Part shown: positions 1 through 9,769 of the stretch, piece after piece
Position numbering within the stretch: the first letter of the stretch is position 1
How the letters are laid out: every line of letters begins with the position of its first letter
The notes under the pieces: model-generated
What the model was told of the DNA's origin: nothing
Database searches by the model: none
The model's input: only the letters and a program-made list of their open reading frames with translations
Assembly: GCF_013463155.1 (NCBI RefSeq)
Contig: NZ_CP040781.1
Location: forward strand, 1,922,001 to 1,986,000
From: Staphylococcus sp. 17KM0847
GTDB lineage: Bacteria > Bacillota > Bacilli > Staphylococcales > Staphylococcaceae
Direction: 5' to 3'
DNA length: 64,000 nucleotides
Position numbers and translations under genes: made by a program

Positions 1-3000
1 CCATCTTTGTTTACTTCCGCTAATTTCGCTTCTGCTGCTTTTTCCGCTGCTTCTGCTTCCTCTACGGCTGTTGTCGCTTCTGCTAGCTTCGCATCCACTT
101 CATCTGCGATACCATTGTTATCCGCATCATTTACTGCTGGTACCTCAACTGGGTTCACTTCTGCTAAGCGATCTACTAAGTCTTGCTTGCCTTTTGTACC
201 TTCTGGTACTTCGTCAACCAACGCTTGCGCTGCTTCTTTCGCTGCTGTCACTTTCGCATTCTCTGCTTCTATTTCCGCTTTTTCGGCTTCCGTTACAATA
301 CCATCTTTGTTTACTTCCGCTAATTTCGCTTCTGCTGCTTTTTCCGCTGCTTCTGCTTCCTCTACGGCTGTTGTCGCTTCTGCTAGCTTCGCATCCACTT
401 CATCTGCGATACCATTGTTATCCGCATCATTTACTGCTGGTACCTCAACTGGGTTCACTTCTGCTAAGCGATCTACTAAGTCTTGCTTGCCTTTTGTACC
501 TTCTGGTACTTCGTCAACCAACGCTTGCGCTGCTTCTTTCGCTGCTGTCACTTTCGCATTCTCTGCTTCTATTTCCGCTTTTTCGGCTTCCGTTACAATA
601 CCATCTTTGTTTACTTCCGCTAATTTTGCTTCTGCTGCTTTTTCCGCTGCTTCTGCTTCCTCTACGGCTGTTGTCGCTTCTGCTAGCTTCGCATCCACTT
701 CATCTGCGATACCATTGTTATCCGCATCATTTACTGCTGGTACCTCAACTGGGTTCACTTCTGCTAAGCGATCTACTAAGTCTTGCTTGCCTTTTGTACC
801 TTCTGGTACTTCGTCAACCAACGCTTGCGCTGCTTCTTTCGCTGCTGTCACTTTCGCATTCTCTGCTTCTATTTCCGCTTTTTCGGCTTCCGTTACAATA
901 CCATCTTTGTTTACTTCCGCTAATTTCGCTTCTGCTGCTTTTTCCGCTGCTTCTGCTTCCTCTACGGCTGTTGTCGCTTCTGCTAGCTTCGCATCCACTT
1001 CATCTGCGATACCATTGTTATCCGCATCATTTACTGCTGGTACCTCAACTGGGTTCACTTCTGCTAAGCGATCTACTAAGTCTTGCTTGCCTTTTGTACC
1101 TTCTGGTACTTCGTCAACCAACGCTTGCGCTGCTTCTTTCGCTGCTGTCACTTTCGCATTCTCTGCTTCTATTTCCGCTTTTTCGGCTTCCGTTACAATA
1201 CCATCTTTGTTTACTTCCGCTAATTTCGCTTCTGCTGCTTTTTCCGCTGCTTCTGCTTCCTCTACGGCTGTTGTCGCTTCTGCTAGCTTCGCATCCACTT
1301 CATCTGCGATACCATTGTTATCCGCATCATTTACTGCTGGTACCTCAACTGGGTTCACTTCTGCTAAGCGATCTACTAAGTCTTGCTTGCCTTTTGTACC
1401 TTCTGGTACTTCGTCAACCAACGCTTGCGCTGCTTCTTTCGCTGCTGTCACTTTCGCATTCTCTGCTTCTACTTCCGCTTTTTCTGCTGCCGTTACAATG
1501 CCACCTTCAGTTACTTCCGCTAATTTCGCTTCTGCTGCTTTTTCCGCTGCTTCTGCTTCCTCTACGGCTTTTTTCGCTTCTGCTAACTTCGCATCCACTT
1601 CATCTGCGATGCCATTGTTATTCGCATCATTTACTGCTGGTACCTCAACTGAGTTCACTTCTGCTAAGCGATCTACTAAGTCTTGCTTGCCTTTTGTACC
1701 TTCTGGTACTTCGTCAACCAACGCTTGCGCTGCTTCTTTCGCTGCTGTCACTTTCGCATTCTCTGCTTCTATTTCCGCTTTTTCTGCTGCCGTTACAATG
1801 CCACCTTCAGTTACTTCCGCTAATTTCGCTTCTGCTGCTTTTTCCGCTGCTTCTGCTTCCTCTACGGCTTTTTTCGCTTCTGCTAGCTTCGCATCCACTT
1901 CATCTGCGATGCCATTGTTATCCGCATCATTTACTGCTGGTACCTCAACTGGGTTCACTTCCGCTAAGCGATCTACTAAGTCTTGCTTGCCTTTTGTACC
2001 TTCTGGTACTTCGTCAACCAACGCTTGCGCCGCTTCTTTCGCTGCTGTCACTTTCGCATTCTCTGCTTCTATTTCCGCTTTTTCGGCTTCCGTTACAATA
2101 CCATCTTTGTTTACTTCCGCTAATTTCGCTTCTGCTGCTTTTTCCGCTGCTTCTGCTTCCTCTACGGCTTTTTTCGCTTCTGCTAGCTTCGCATCCACTT
2201 CATCTGCGATGCCATTGTTATCCGCATCATTTACTGCTGGTACCTCAACTGGGTTCACTTCCGCTAAGCGATCTACTAAGTCTTGCTTGCCTTTTGTACC
2301 TTCTGGTACTTCGTCAACCAACGCTTGCGCCGCTTCTTTCGCTGCTGTCACTTTCGCATTCTCTGCTTCTACTTCCGCTTTTTCTGCTGCCGTTACAATG
2401 CCACCTTCAGTTACTTCCGCTAATTTCGCTTCTGCTGCTTTTTCCGCTGCTTCTGCTTCCTCTACGGCTTTTTTCGCTTCTGCTAGCTTCGCATCCACTT
2501 CATCTGCGATGCCATTGTTATCCGCATCATTTACTGCTGGTACCTCAACTGGGTTCACTTCCGCTAAGCGATCTACTAAGTCTTGCTTGCCTTTTGTACC
2601 TTCTGGTACTTCGTCAACCAACGCTTGCGCCGCTTCTTTCGCTGCTGTCACTTTCGCATTCTCTGCTTCTACTTCCGCTTTTTCTGCTGCCGTTACAATG
2701 CCACCTTCAGTTACTTCCGCTAATTTCGCTTCTGCTGCTTTTTCCGCTGCTTCTGCTTCCTCTACGGCTTTTTTCGCTTCTGCTAGCTTCGCATCCACTT
2801 CATCTGCGATGCCATTGTTATTCGCATCATTTACTGCTGGTACCGTAACCTCAGTCACTTCTGCTAAGCGATCTACTAAGTCTTGCTTGCCTTTTGTACC
2901 TTCTGGTACTTCGTTCACCAACGCTTGCGCTGTTTCTTTCGCTGTCTTTAATACTTCATTCGCTGCTTCTACTTCCGCTTGTTCCTCTGGTGTTACAACG
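1..3000 (-). repeat. Ten tandem 300-bp repeats inside the surface protein gene
   Basis: Unit boundaries fall at 1, 301, 601, 901, 1201, 1501, 1801, 2101, 2401 and 2701. All are in frame and encode 100 residues. The first four units are nearly identical; the only difference I see is one base in the unit starting at 601, and the fifth departs only near its end. Units farther right form a second subtype with different bases at the junction and around the GTT/TTT codon (for example 1501, 1801, 2401). The unit at 2701 is degenerate, and a further partial copy lies at 3001-3240. The pattern fits recent expansion by recombination from the 3' side of the gene. The array continues past the left edge. 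Confidence 0.95.
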
Positions 3001-5540
3001 CCATTTTCTTTCACTTTAGCTAATGTAGCTTCTGCTTCCGCTTTGGCTTCTTCCGCCTTCTTTACTGCCTCTGTCGCTTTTGCTAAGTCTTCTGCATCCG
3101 CGATATTATTGTTATTCGCATCATTTACTGCTGGTACATCTATACCAGTTAATGCTTCTAACTCCTGTGGCATTGTACCTCTTTGTTGCTCTGGGAGTGC
3201 AGCAACTTGTCGTTCGGCTTCAGCTTTCTTCTGTTCAGCTGTTTCTTGCGCTTTCAGTAAAGCATCATGTTCTGCCTGTGTAATCAACTGATCTGTTTGT
3301 GCTTGCGATAAAGCCTCTTTCGCTGCTTGATCTGCACGTTTTGCCTCTTCAACAGCTAATTGTGCTTGTTGTACTTGCTCTGCTGATTCACCCGACTTGA
3401 TCGCTGCTTTCACATCTTCTGACAACGATAAAGACACTGTCGGTTTATCTGTCTGCAAGTTATCCCATGACGTTGTGCCGTTATTAAAAGTCCATGTTAC
3501 AGGAACTTCTAACTTTTCATTTTCTGCATCATAATAGCTTTTAAGTCTTTGCCACTTTTCAGTATTATCCTCAATATCTGTCACGGTTAAGCCGTGTGTC
3601 AATGTCAACGGTAATTCATAAATATTATCGTATGTTGTTGATTGTTTTAAGATATTAAGGTTTTCAACACCCTTTTGTCCCGGTACGATTACAATATTAT
3701 TAGAAGTGCTGACACTCTGATCAATTGTAAATTTTGATGTTCTGCTTTCGTTTAATGTTACTGTGATGTCTTGTGGTAATTGAACACCCATTGTAATTGT
3801 TGACGGCAATGTTGCAGGTTTACTCACTGTACGACTTGGAACAGTTTGGACGAGTTTAACTTGTCCGTCACCTTCTGTCGGATTTTCAACTTCTTCTACT
3901 AAATAAGGTGGGATCGGTAGTAAGAGTAACCCTTTAACATCAAATGCTGGACCACTTGCCCCTGTACCTGTAATCGTGTAGTTCAGTTGCTCTGTATTTT
4001 GGAATTCAACAGTTACACGTTTATTATTATCATAAGTTGCACCTTTTCCATCTGGACCGGAAGTGAGTGTGATTTTATCTTCAGTCAACTCCATTAAAGC
4101 TGTTGCTTGTTGTCTGTTTTCATCACTAATATAAAGTTTACTAATATCTGCACGGTCGAAAGTAATCGACTTACGTGTTTCATTGGTTTTACTGCTCGAA
4201 TAATCATCTAAGTCATAAACATTCAATAATCCATTGACTGCTTCACGTTCTCCTTTAAGCGCATCCAAGCCTGCTAATAAATCTGCTTTAGACATGCTTC
4301 CACCTTGAACGGTATTATAAAAATTATCAAATGTTGATTGGTCTTGATGGTTTAAAAATGTGATCTCTGCTGATGCACCCCCACCATTTCTTGATGCGAT
4401 AGACAACACGTCTGTACCCGATGTTAAAAAGTAACGTGTATTATCACGGTCGCCTGCTTCTGACGGAATCATTGTTACTTTTACGAGTGCGTCAATCAAA
4501 TGACCATTAGAAGAACCGATATTGCTAAAATACACATATGCTTCTGGTGTTGTGTTATTCAACGTAATAAAGTTTCCTTTATACGCTACAATAGTTCCTC
4601 CATTGTTGACAGCAAGTGATTTACTTTGAACTGTGTCTGAACCATTAATTAAAAATGCATAAGACTTACTTTTCCCCTGCACAAATCTTGGAGAAAAATT
4701 GATCTCTTCTGGAGCAAGTGTTATAGACGGATCATCTACCTTTTGTACTAAATCTCCTGTGTAATCATAAATTTTTCCTGTATATGTGTCAGTACCTGTT
4801 ACTGCTGCTCTCGTCGATGTATTTGCACTTCTCACTGCCATACCTGAGAGACTACGTGTCGAAAATACCGCATATGGCGTGTCTTTTTCCATTTCTTCTG
4901 CGAGTTGTTCAGCAGCATCATAAAGTGTTGATGGTGCTTCTGTTGGTTGCGCATCCACACTGCTCACTTTTGATAGTTGAGGTGTCGTGTCTTGTATCTT
5001 ATGCTCTTGTACCGTATTATCATTTGTTTCTATAAGTTGTTCTGACGTTGAAGTCGGTTCTGGTGTTTCAAGTTTTTCAATTGCGTCTGTTTCAGGCACA
5101 GTTGTTTTTGCTTTTGATGTCTCTTCATTTTGAACTTCTGCTACTGGTGACTCTACGCTTTCTTCACTTTGTTCAGGAGCTGTTTGTTCAGAATCTATCT
5201 GTGGTTCTGCTTCAACCGGTTTATCTTGCGTCTGTTCTGTTGTAGTTTGTTCCGATACTTTTTCGTTTGTCACTGATTCTTCTGTGTCATCGATAACACT
5301 ACTATCAACCGTTTTCTCCGTTTCTTGTACAGGTTCTGTTGTTGGTGTTTCATCTGTATTCGGTGTCGATGTTTCATCTGTACCTTGTTGTTGTTGTGTT
5401 TCTTGTTCAGATGCTTGGGCTTCTTGACCTATGCCAAAAACAAGCGTTGCACCAACAAGTAATGATGCCGTACCTAACGACAATTTTCTGATAGCATATT
5501 TATTTAATCTATTAGGAATAAAATCAAATTTGTTACTCAT
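1..5540 (-). CDS. Giant YSIRK-type cell-wall surface protein, 3' end outside the window
   Basis: An open minus-strand frame of 1,846 codons runs from the ATG at 5540 off the left edge, so the C-terminus and any LPXTG anchor are not visible. The start has a strong GGAGG site a few bases upstream. The N-terminus carries a YSIRK-like export signal (YAIRKLSLGTASLLVG), then AQA-S as the likely cleavage point. A Thr/Glu/Pro/Val-rich low-complexity stretch follows to about residue 250, then a probable ligand-binding A region to about residue 700, then Ala/Glu/Lys-rich 100-residue repeats. Each repeat contains the loop DADNNGIADEVD, which fits the DxDxNGxxDxxD calcium-loop pattern. The helical repeats resemble GA-like modules of other surface adhesins (inference). 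Role: cell-wall anchored adhesin or host-protein binder; the ligand is unknown. Confidence 0.85.
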   Translation of the reverse strand, partial: MSNKFDFIPNRLNKYAIRKLSLGTASLLVGATLVFGIGQEAQASEQETQQQQGTDETSTPNTDETPTTEPVQETEKTVDSSVIDDTEESVTNEKVSEQTTTEQTQDKPVEAEPQIDSEQTAPEQSEESVESPVAEVQNEETSKAKTTVPETDAIEKLETPEPTSTSEQLIETNDNTVQEHKIQDTTPQLSKVSSVDAQPTEAPSTLYDAAEQLAEEMEKDTPYAVFSTRSLSGMAVRSANTSTRAAVTGTDTYTGKIYDYTGDLVQKVDDPSITLAPEEINFSPRFVQGKSKSYAFLINGSDTVQSKSLAVNNGGTIVAYKGNFITLNNTTPEAYVYFSNIGSSNGHLIDALVKVTMIPSEAGDRDNTRYFLTSGTDVLSIASRNGGGASAEITFLNHQDQSTFDNFYNTVQGGSMSKADLLAGLDALKGEREAVNGLLNVYDLDDYSSSKTNETRKSITFDRADISKLYISDENRQQATALMELTEDKITLTSGPDGKGATYDNNKRVTVEFQNTEQLNYTITGTGASGPAFDVKGLLLLPIPPYLVEEVENPTEGDGQVKLVQTVPSRTVSKPATLPSTITMGVQLPQDITVTLNESRTSKFTIDQSVSTSNNIVIVPGQKGVENLNILKQSTTYDNIYELPLTLTHGLTVTDIEDNTEKWQRLKSYYDAENEKLEVPVTWTFNNGTTSWDNLQTDKPTVSLSLSEDVKAAIKSGESAEQVQQAQLAVEEAKRADQAAKEALSQAQTDQLITQAEHDALLKAQETAEQKKAEAERQVAALPEQQRGTMPQELEALTGIDVPAVNDANNNNIADAEDLAKATEAVKKAEEAKAEAEATLAKVKENGVVTPEEQAEVEAANEVLKTAKETAQALVNEVPEGTKGKQDLVDRLAEVTEVTVPAVNDANNNGIADEVDAKLAEAKKAVEEAEAAEKAAEAKLAEVTEGGIVTAAEKAEVEAENAKVTAAKEAAQALVDEVPEGTKGKQDLVDRLAEVNPVEVPAVNDADNNGIADEVDAKLAEAKKAVEEAEAAEKAAEAKLAEVTEGGIVTAAEKAEVEAENAKVTAAKEAAQALVDEVPEGTKGKQDLVDRLAEVNPVEVPAVNDADNNGIADEVDAKLAEAKKAVEEAEAAEKAAEAKLAEVNKDGIVTEAEKAEIEAENAKVTAAKEAAQALVDEVPEGTKGKQDLVDRLAEVNPVEVPAVNDADNNGIADEVDAKLAEAKKAVEEAEAAEKAAEAKLAEVTEGGIVTAAEKAEIEAENAKVTAAKEAAQALVDEVPEGTKGKQDLVDRLAEVNSVEVPAVNDANNNGIADEVDAKLAEAKKAVEEAEAAEKAAEAKLAEVTEGGIVTAAEKAEVEAENAKVTAAKEAAQALVDEVPEGTKGKQDLVDRLAEVNPVEVPAVNDADNNGIADEVDAKLAEATTAVEEAEAAEKAAEAKLAEVNKDGIVTEAEKAEIEAENAKVTAAKEAAQALVDEVPEGTKGKQDLVDRLAEVNPVEVPAVNDADNNGIADEVDAKLAEATTAVEEAEAAEKAAEAKLAEVNKDGIVTEAEKAEIEAENAKVTAAKEAAQALVDEVPEGTKGKQDLVDRLAEVNPVEVPAVNDADNNGIADEVDAKLAEATTAVEEAEAAEKAAEAKLAEVNKDGIVTEAEKAEIEAENAKVTAAKEAAQALVDEVPEGTKGKQDLVDRLAEVNPVEVPAVNDADNNGIADEVDAKLAEATTAVEEAEAAEKAAEAKLAEVNKDGIVTEAEKAEIEAENAKVTAAKEAAQALVDEVPEGTKGKQDLVDRLAEVNPVEVPAVNDADNNGIADEVDAKLAEATTAVEEAEAAEKAAEAKLAEVNKD

Positions 5541-5957
5541 ATAGACCTCCAAGTTTTTACTTTAGTTTTTTGAAAATAACATACTCCATACATGAATTTT
5601 AATTAAAAAATGAGATTTAGTAGTTGAAATACGGATATGAGGAAAAAAACGTAGATGATAAAACACTGCAAATAACATACAAAAAATAACATTTTAGAAA
5701 TAACTATTCATGTCATTCGACATGTAGTTACACAATATTACTATAAAATTGGGCACAACGTATAGTGGATTCGCACATTGAAAATAATTGTTCACTCATA
5801 TGTCATAAAAGCATCTCCATTTATTCAAAATATTCATATTATCTGTAAAAATCATATAATACATCCTGCAAAACAGGTGATAAATTTAAAAACGCTTTAA
5901 CTGATATCGCAATATAGCCATTTATAAATCAAATACTTACGTCTATTCTACCAAAAA
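5541..5957. other. Intergenic promoter region of the surface protein gene
   Basis: AT-rich, with no open frame that has a plausible start. It must contain the promoter of the minus-strand surface protein gene, but I could not pick one hexamer pair with confidence. A short inverted repeat (CATGTC/GACATG) lies near 5709-5722. Confidence 0.5.
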
Positions 5958-5996
5958 TAAAAAAGAGACAGAACAATTGTCCTGCACTCTTTTTTA
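5958..5996 (-). terminator. Rho-independent terminator after sle1
   Basis: A stem with A-rich and T-rich arms (AAAAAGAG/CTCTTTTT) encloses a GACAATTGTT centre just beyond the sle1 stop. T runs on both strands suggest it may work in both directions. Confidence 0.7.
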
Positions 5997-6011
5997 TTTT
6001 ATATCTAAGTT

Positions 6012-7181
6012 CTAATGAATGTATTTAAATGATGCTACGTTATAGCTTGGTACTGTTCGGTATGTTAAAACACCCGGTCCTGCGCTAAAGTTCATTTCTG
6101 ATACTAATATACTCCCGTCACTGTTAATACGCTCAACATATGCAACGTGACCATAATAGCCAAGGTCTGATTGTAAGATTGACCCTACTGCTGGACGGTT
6201 AGTAATTGTATAACCATCTCTCGCTGCATTATCATCCCATACATTAGCATTCCACCAATATGTACTAATCGGACGCCCCGCTGCTTGACGTTTATTAAAA
6301 ACATGCCATGTACATTGTCCCCAAGCATAACGGTTCGAATGGTTAAACGATGGCGACGTATAAGTATTACTTGTTGTATTTTGTGACGATACGGCTGTAC
6401 CACTTACTTTCAATTTTTGACCCGGATGAATCAAAAAGCTACTTAAACCATTTAAGTTCATAATATTTTGATACGTTGTGCCATATTTTGAGGCAATTAA
6501 GCCTAATGAATCTCCAGCTTGAACCGTATAATATGTTGTATTCCCACTACGTACTGTTGTATTTGTTGTGGCGTTATACGTTGTGGCTGTACCGCTTACT
6601 TTTAATTTTTGACCTGGATGAATCAAAAAGCTATTTAATCCATTTAAGTTCATAATGTTTTGATACGTTGTGCCATATTTTGAAGCTATTAAGCCTAATG
6701 AATCTCCGGCTTGGACGGTATAATATGTTGTATTCCCACTATTTGTTGTCGTATTTGTTGCAGTATTATTAGTTGTTGCTGTGCCACTGATTCTCAATGT
6801 TTGACCTGGATGAATCAAAAAGCTATTCAAACCATTTAAACGCATAATGTTTTGATACGTTGTGCCATATTTTGAGGCAATTGACGATAATGAATCGCCT
6901 GCCTGTACGGTATATGTATGTCTTGCTGTTGTATTATTCGTGTTACGCACTGCTGTATGACTACGCCCCGATACATTCAACACTTGATTCGGAAAAATCA
7001 AATTCGAGTTCAGGTTATTTAATGATTTCAGCTGCGCGATAGATATATTATATTTTGTAGCGATTGACCATAAAGAGTCGCCTGCCTGTACACGATACGT
7101 TGCGGCTTCTACGTCAGCAGTTGCTGCAACTGTGGCAATAGCTGATGTACCTACAACAGCTGCGATTACTTTTTTACGCAC
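6012..7181 (-). CDS. sle1: Sle1/Aaa-type LysM-CHAP N-acetylmuramoyl-L-alanine amidase
   Basis: This is a secreted autolysin that cleaves the amide bond between MurNAc and the stem peptide during daughter-cell separation. I chose the GTG at 7181 because AAGGAGG lies 8 bases upstream and the resulting N-terminus ([16 protein letters not shown]) is a Sle1-like signal peptide; a longer ATG start at 7229 lacks such a site. The 389-residue product has four LysM domains, at roughly residues 30-72, 93-136, 155-198 and 218-260, each with the core VQAGDSL. A C-terminal CHAP domain follows, with catalytic Cys in GQCTWH and His in YGHVAYVE. S. aureus Sle1 has three LysM domains as I recall, so one has been gained here; LysM 3 and 4 are almost identical. 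A perfect WalR box upstream supports control by WalKR. Confidence 0.93.
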   Translation of the reverse strand: MRKKVIAAVVGTSAIATVAATADVEAATYRVQAGDSLWSIATKYNISIAQLKSLNNLNSNLIFPNQVLNVSGRSHTAVRNTNNTTARHTYTVQAGDSLSSIASKYGTTYQNIMRLNGLNSFLIHPGQTLRISGTATTNNTATNTTTNSGNTTYYTVQAGDSLGLIASKYGTTYQNIMNLNGLNSFLIHPGQKLKVSGTATTYNATTNTTVRSGNTTYYTVQAGDSLGLIASKYGTTYQNIMNLNGLSSFLIHPGQKLKVSGTAVSSQNTTSNTYTSPSFNHSNRYAWGQCTWHVFNKRQAAGRPISTYWWNANVWDDNAARDGYTITNRPAVGSILQSDLGYYGHVAYVERINSDGSILVSEMNFSAGPGVLTYRTVPSYNVASFKYIH

Positions 7182-7266
7182 GTTCTCTTCCTCCTTAATT
7201 ACTGGTTCACTTTCCATACATTTTAACATTATACACTTAAACTTTTTGAAAATATATATATTCTAT

Positions 7267-7283
7267 ATAACATTATCATTACA
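7267..7283 (-). promoter_or_regulatory. WalR (YycF) binding site upstream of sle1
   Basis: The minus strand reads TGTAAT-GATAA-TGTTAT, an exact match to the known WalR consensus TGTWAH-N5-TGTWAH. It lies about 85 bases upstream of the chosen start, the usual context for autolysin genes in staphylococci. Confidence 0.75.
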
Positions 7284-7446
7284 AACGTTGCGATATAATG
7301 CTCTTTTTTTACATGAAGCGCATAACCCACTCGAATTAAAAACATACACATTAAAAATCATTGTGTTATATCGATATTTATTGAGACCTTTCATAACATC
7401 ACTTTGTTAAAAAAGTACTGTTTCTCTATATGACCCATAAAAAATA

Positions 7447-7474
7447 AGCGACAACCGTGTAGGGTGTCGCTTTA
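7447..7474 (-). terminator. Terminator of the mccAB operon
   Basis: AAGCGACA pairs perfectly with TGTCGCTT around a 12-base loop, followed on the minus strand by ATTTTTT. It lies about 95 bases after the mccB stop. Confidence 0.8.
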
Positions 7475-7568
7475 AAACATGAATAAGTATTAATAAGAGC
7501 TAGAACATGAGAAAACTTCCACAACAACAAGCTTGCTATCTCGCTCACTAATTTATGTTTTACGAATA

Positions 7569-8714
7569 CTATGCAAGTGTATCTAATGCTTGTTGTAAGT
7601 CTGTGACGAGGTCTTCAGTATCTTCAATACCTAATGAAAGACGAACTAAGCCGTCTGCAATGCCTTCTTTAGCGCGTACATCTGCAGGGATAGAGGCATG
7701 TGTCATTAAGCTTGGCACAGAGATCAAACTTTCAACAGCTCCTAGACTTTCTGCAAGTGTAAAATATTGCGTTTTTGTAACAAGAGCTTTTGCTTGTTCA
7801 ACATTCGCCACTTCAAAGGACACAATACCTGGTGTGCCCTCCGCTTGTTTTTGATGTACTTCATAGTTCAAGTGGTCTTTTTGACTCGGGTGATAAACTT
7901 TCACGACATTAGGATGCTTTTGCAACATTGACACAACTGCTAGTGCATTTTTCTCAATTTGATCTAACCGTAAACCTAATGTTTTCATACCTCGTGCCAG
8001 TAAATAACTATCTTGTGGTCCCAATACACCACCTGTGGAATTTTGAATAAATGCAATACGTGCAGCTAATGCTTCATCGACCACTGCAACTAGTCCTGCA
8101 ACCACATCGCTATGTCCCCCTAAATATTTTGTTGCAGAATGAACAACAATATCCGCTCCTAAAGTAAGAGGAGTTTGAAAGTATGGTGTCATAAACGTAT
8201 TATCAACGACTGTCAACAATTGATGTTGATGTGCTAATGCACTCACCGCTTGGATATCCGTTACACGCAACAATGGATTAGACGGCGTTTCAATAAAAAT
8301 CATTTTGGTATTGTCATTAATTTTATCACTAATATTTTGTAATTCTGTTGTATTCACAAAGTCAAATGTAATACCGTAGCGTTCAAATACTTTCGTCATT
8401 GCTCGATATGTTCCACCGTATACATCTGACCCGACAATAATATGATCTCCCTGATCAAGCAACATTATCACTGCACTAATCGCCGCCATACCAGAACCAA
8501 AGGCAAATCCATGTGTTCCGTGTTCTAAGTCAGCAATCACAGATTCTAATGCTGTACGTGTTGGGTTGGCTGTTCGAGAATACTCATAACCTTGTCTTAA
8601 AGTACCGATACCATCTTGTTCGTAGGTACTCGTTTGATAAATAGGTGTTGTCACAGCTCCTGTATATGGGTCTGTCGTTTGACCTCCGTGAATCAATAAT
8701 GTTTTCTTATTCAT
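7569..8714 (-). CDS. mccB: Cystathionine gamma-lyase / homocysteine gamma-lyase
   Basis: This is a PLP enzyme of the Cys/Met metabolism family (381 residues, full length). It cleaves cystathionine to cysteine, 2-oxobutyrate and ammonia, the second step of reverse transsulfuration. The PLP lysine is K196 in HSATKYLGGHSD; other family marks are the YSRTANPTR motif near residue 45 and FIETPSNP near 140. The gene starts 3 bases after the stop of the upstream mccA, and its GGAGG site lies inside the end of mccA, so the two are one operon. Sequence alone cannot exclude gamma-synthase or beta-lyase activity; pairing with a beta-synthase supports the lyase reading. Confidence 0.88.
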   Translation of the reverse strand: MNKKTLLIHGGQTTDPYTGAVTTPIYQTSTYEQDGIGTLRQGYEYSRTANPTRTALESVIADLEHGTHGFAFGSGMAAISAVIMLLDQGDHIIVGSDVYGGTYRAMTKVFERYGITFDFVNTTELQNISDKINDNTKMIFIETPSNPLLRVTDIQAVSALAHQHQLLTVVDNTFMTPYFQTPLTLGADIVVHSATKYLGGHSDVVAGLVAVVDEALAARIAFIQNSTGGVLGPQDSYLLARGMKTLGLRLDQIEKNALAVVSMLQKHPNVVKVYHPSQKDHLNYEVHQKQAEGTPGIVSFEVANVEQAKALVTKTQYFTLAESLGAVESLISVPSLMTHASIPADVRAKEGIADGLVRLSLGIEDTEDLVTDLQQALDTLA

Positions 8715-8717
8715 AAC

Positions 8718-9614
8718 TTAAACGCCTCCATATCGAAAAATTTGTTTTGACATATAACGATCACTACCATCTGGAAATATAACAATAATATTGCCTTGAT
8801 CAATCTTTTTAGCAATGCGTAGTGCACCTTCTAACGCTGCACCGGAAGAACTGCCAACGAGTAATCCTTCATATTTTGCTAAATCGCGCACATGATGAAA
8901 AGCAATATCGTCCGAAACAACTTGAACTTCATGAATCAATGATGCATCCAGAAACACGGGCCATTCTTCAACACCGATGCCTTCCGTATCATGCTTGCCC
9001 TTCTCACTACCACTTAAAATTGAGCCAGTGGGTTCAACGACTACTGATTTCACACCATATCGTTGCAATACCTCTGCAACACCTGAAAATGTACCTCCTG
9101 ACCCAGCACCTGCTACAAAATAGTCAAAGGTGGGGACTGCTTCTATTAATTCTTGTGCAAGGGTGTCTTTATAAGCAGCAGGATTATCCAACGTTTCAAA
9201 TTGGTTTGTATAATATGCTCCATGTGTTTGTGCATATTGTTGCGCCTGACGACGAGCACCTATCATCCCTTCTGCCTTAGGTGTTCGATAAATCGTTGCC
9301 CCCAGTACACGCATAATTTCAATTTTTTCTTCTGCAAAACCTTCTGGAGCAAAAATAACACAGTCCACATTGTAGTATGTTGCAACAAGAGCTAGACCTA
9401 TACCTGTGTTCCCTGCCGTCGCTTCGACAAGTTGACCTCCTCGTTTCAGCTGACCTTGTGCAATACCATTTTCAATCAAGTATTTACCGAGGCGATCTTT
9501 GATACTGCCACCGGGATTATACATTTCGAGCTTTGCATAAATTTTTACTGTATCTGTACTATAATGTTGCAACTGTACCAATGGGGTATGACCAATCAAA
9601 TCTATCGTGTTCAA
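8718..9614 (-). CDS. mccA: O-acetylserine/serine-dependent cystathionine beta-synthase (CysK/CysM family)
   Basis: This PLP enzyme joins homocysteine with (O-acetyl)serine to give cystathionine, feeding mccB. The PLP lysine is in NPGGSIKDR (about residue 39), the substrate loop is EATAGNTGIG, and the phosphate-binding loop is GAGSGGTFSG. I chose the TTG at 9614 because AAGGAG lies 8 bases upstream; the GTG at 9623 overlaps that site. It is the first gene of the mccAB operon. In S. aureus the equivalent pair lies next to metNPQ and sle1, whereas here metNPQ is 33 kb away. The upstream gap contains AATAAGAATTA, only weakly like a CymR half-site. Confidence 0.87.
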   Translation of the reverse strand: MNTIDLIGHTPLVQLQHYSTDTVKIYAKLEMYNPGGSIKDRLGKYLIENGIAQGQLKRGGQLVEATAGNTGIGLALVATYYNVDCVIFAPEGFAEEKIEIMRVLGATIYRTPKAEGMIGARRQAQQYAQTHGAYYTNQFETLDNPAAYKDTLAQELIEAVPTFDYFVAGAGSGGTFSGVAEVLQRYGVKSVVVEPTGSILSGSEKGKHDTEGIGVEEWPVFLDASLIHEVQVVSDDIAFHHVRDLAKYEGLLVGSSSGAALEGALRIAKKIDQGNIIVIFPDGSDRYMSKQIFRYGGV

Positions 9615-9769
9615 ATTGTGCACTCCTTAAACCCTAGTTTCTCAATAAGAATTATAAGTTATATTTTTTATAAATTCAATTCAAAAATACTGCACAATCT
9701 TTACGTCATCGTTACAATAAATGTACATAAAGTAATATCCATCTCAATAAGAAATAGAGGAGCTAAAAA

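Noticed and set aside
7..3291. A 1,094-codon plus-strand open frame and a 925-codon frame at 71-2848 across the repeat array
   Set aside because: They are antisense shadows of the in-frame minus-strand surface protein. The repeat unit has no stops in several frames because of its Ala/Glu/Lys codon bias. No ribosome sites and no protein-like composition.
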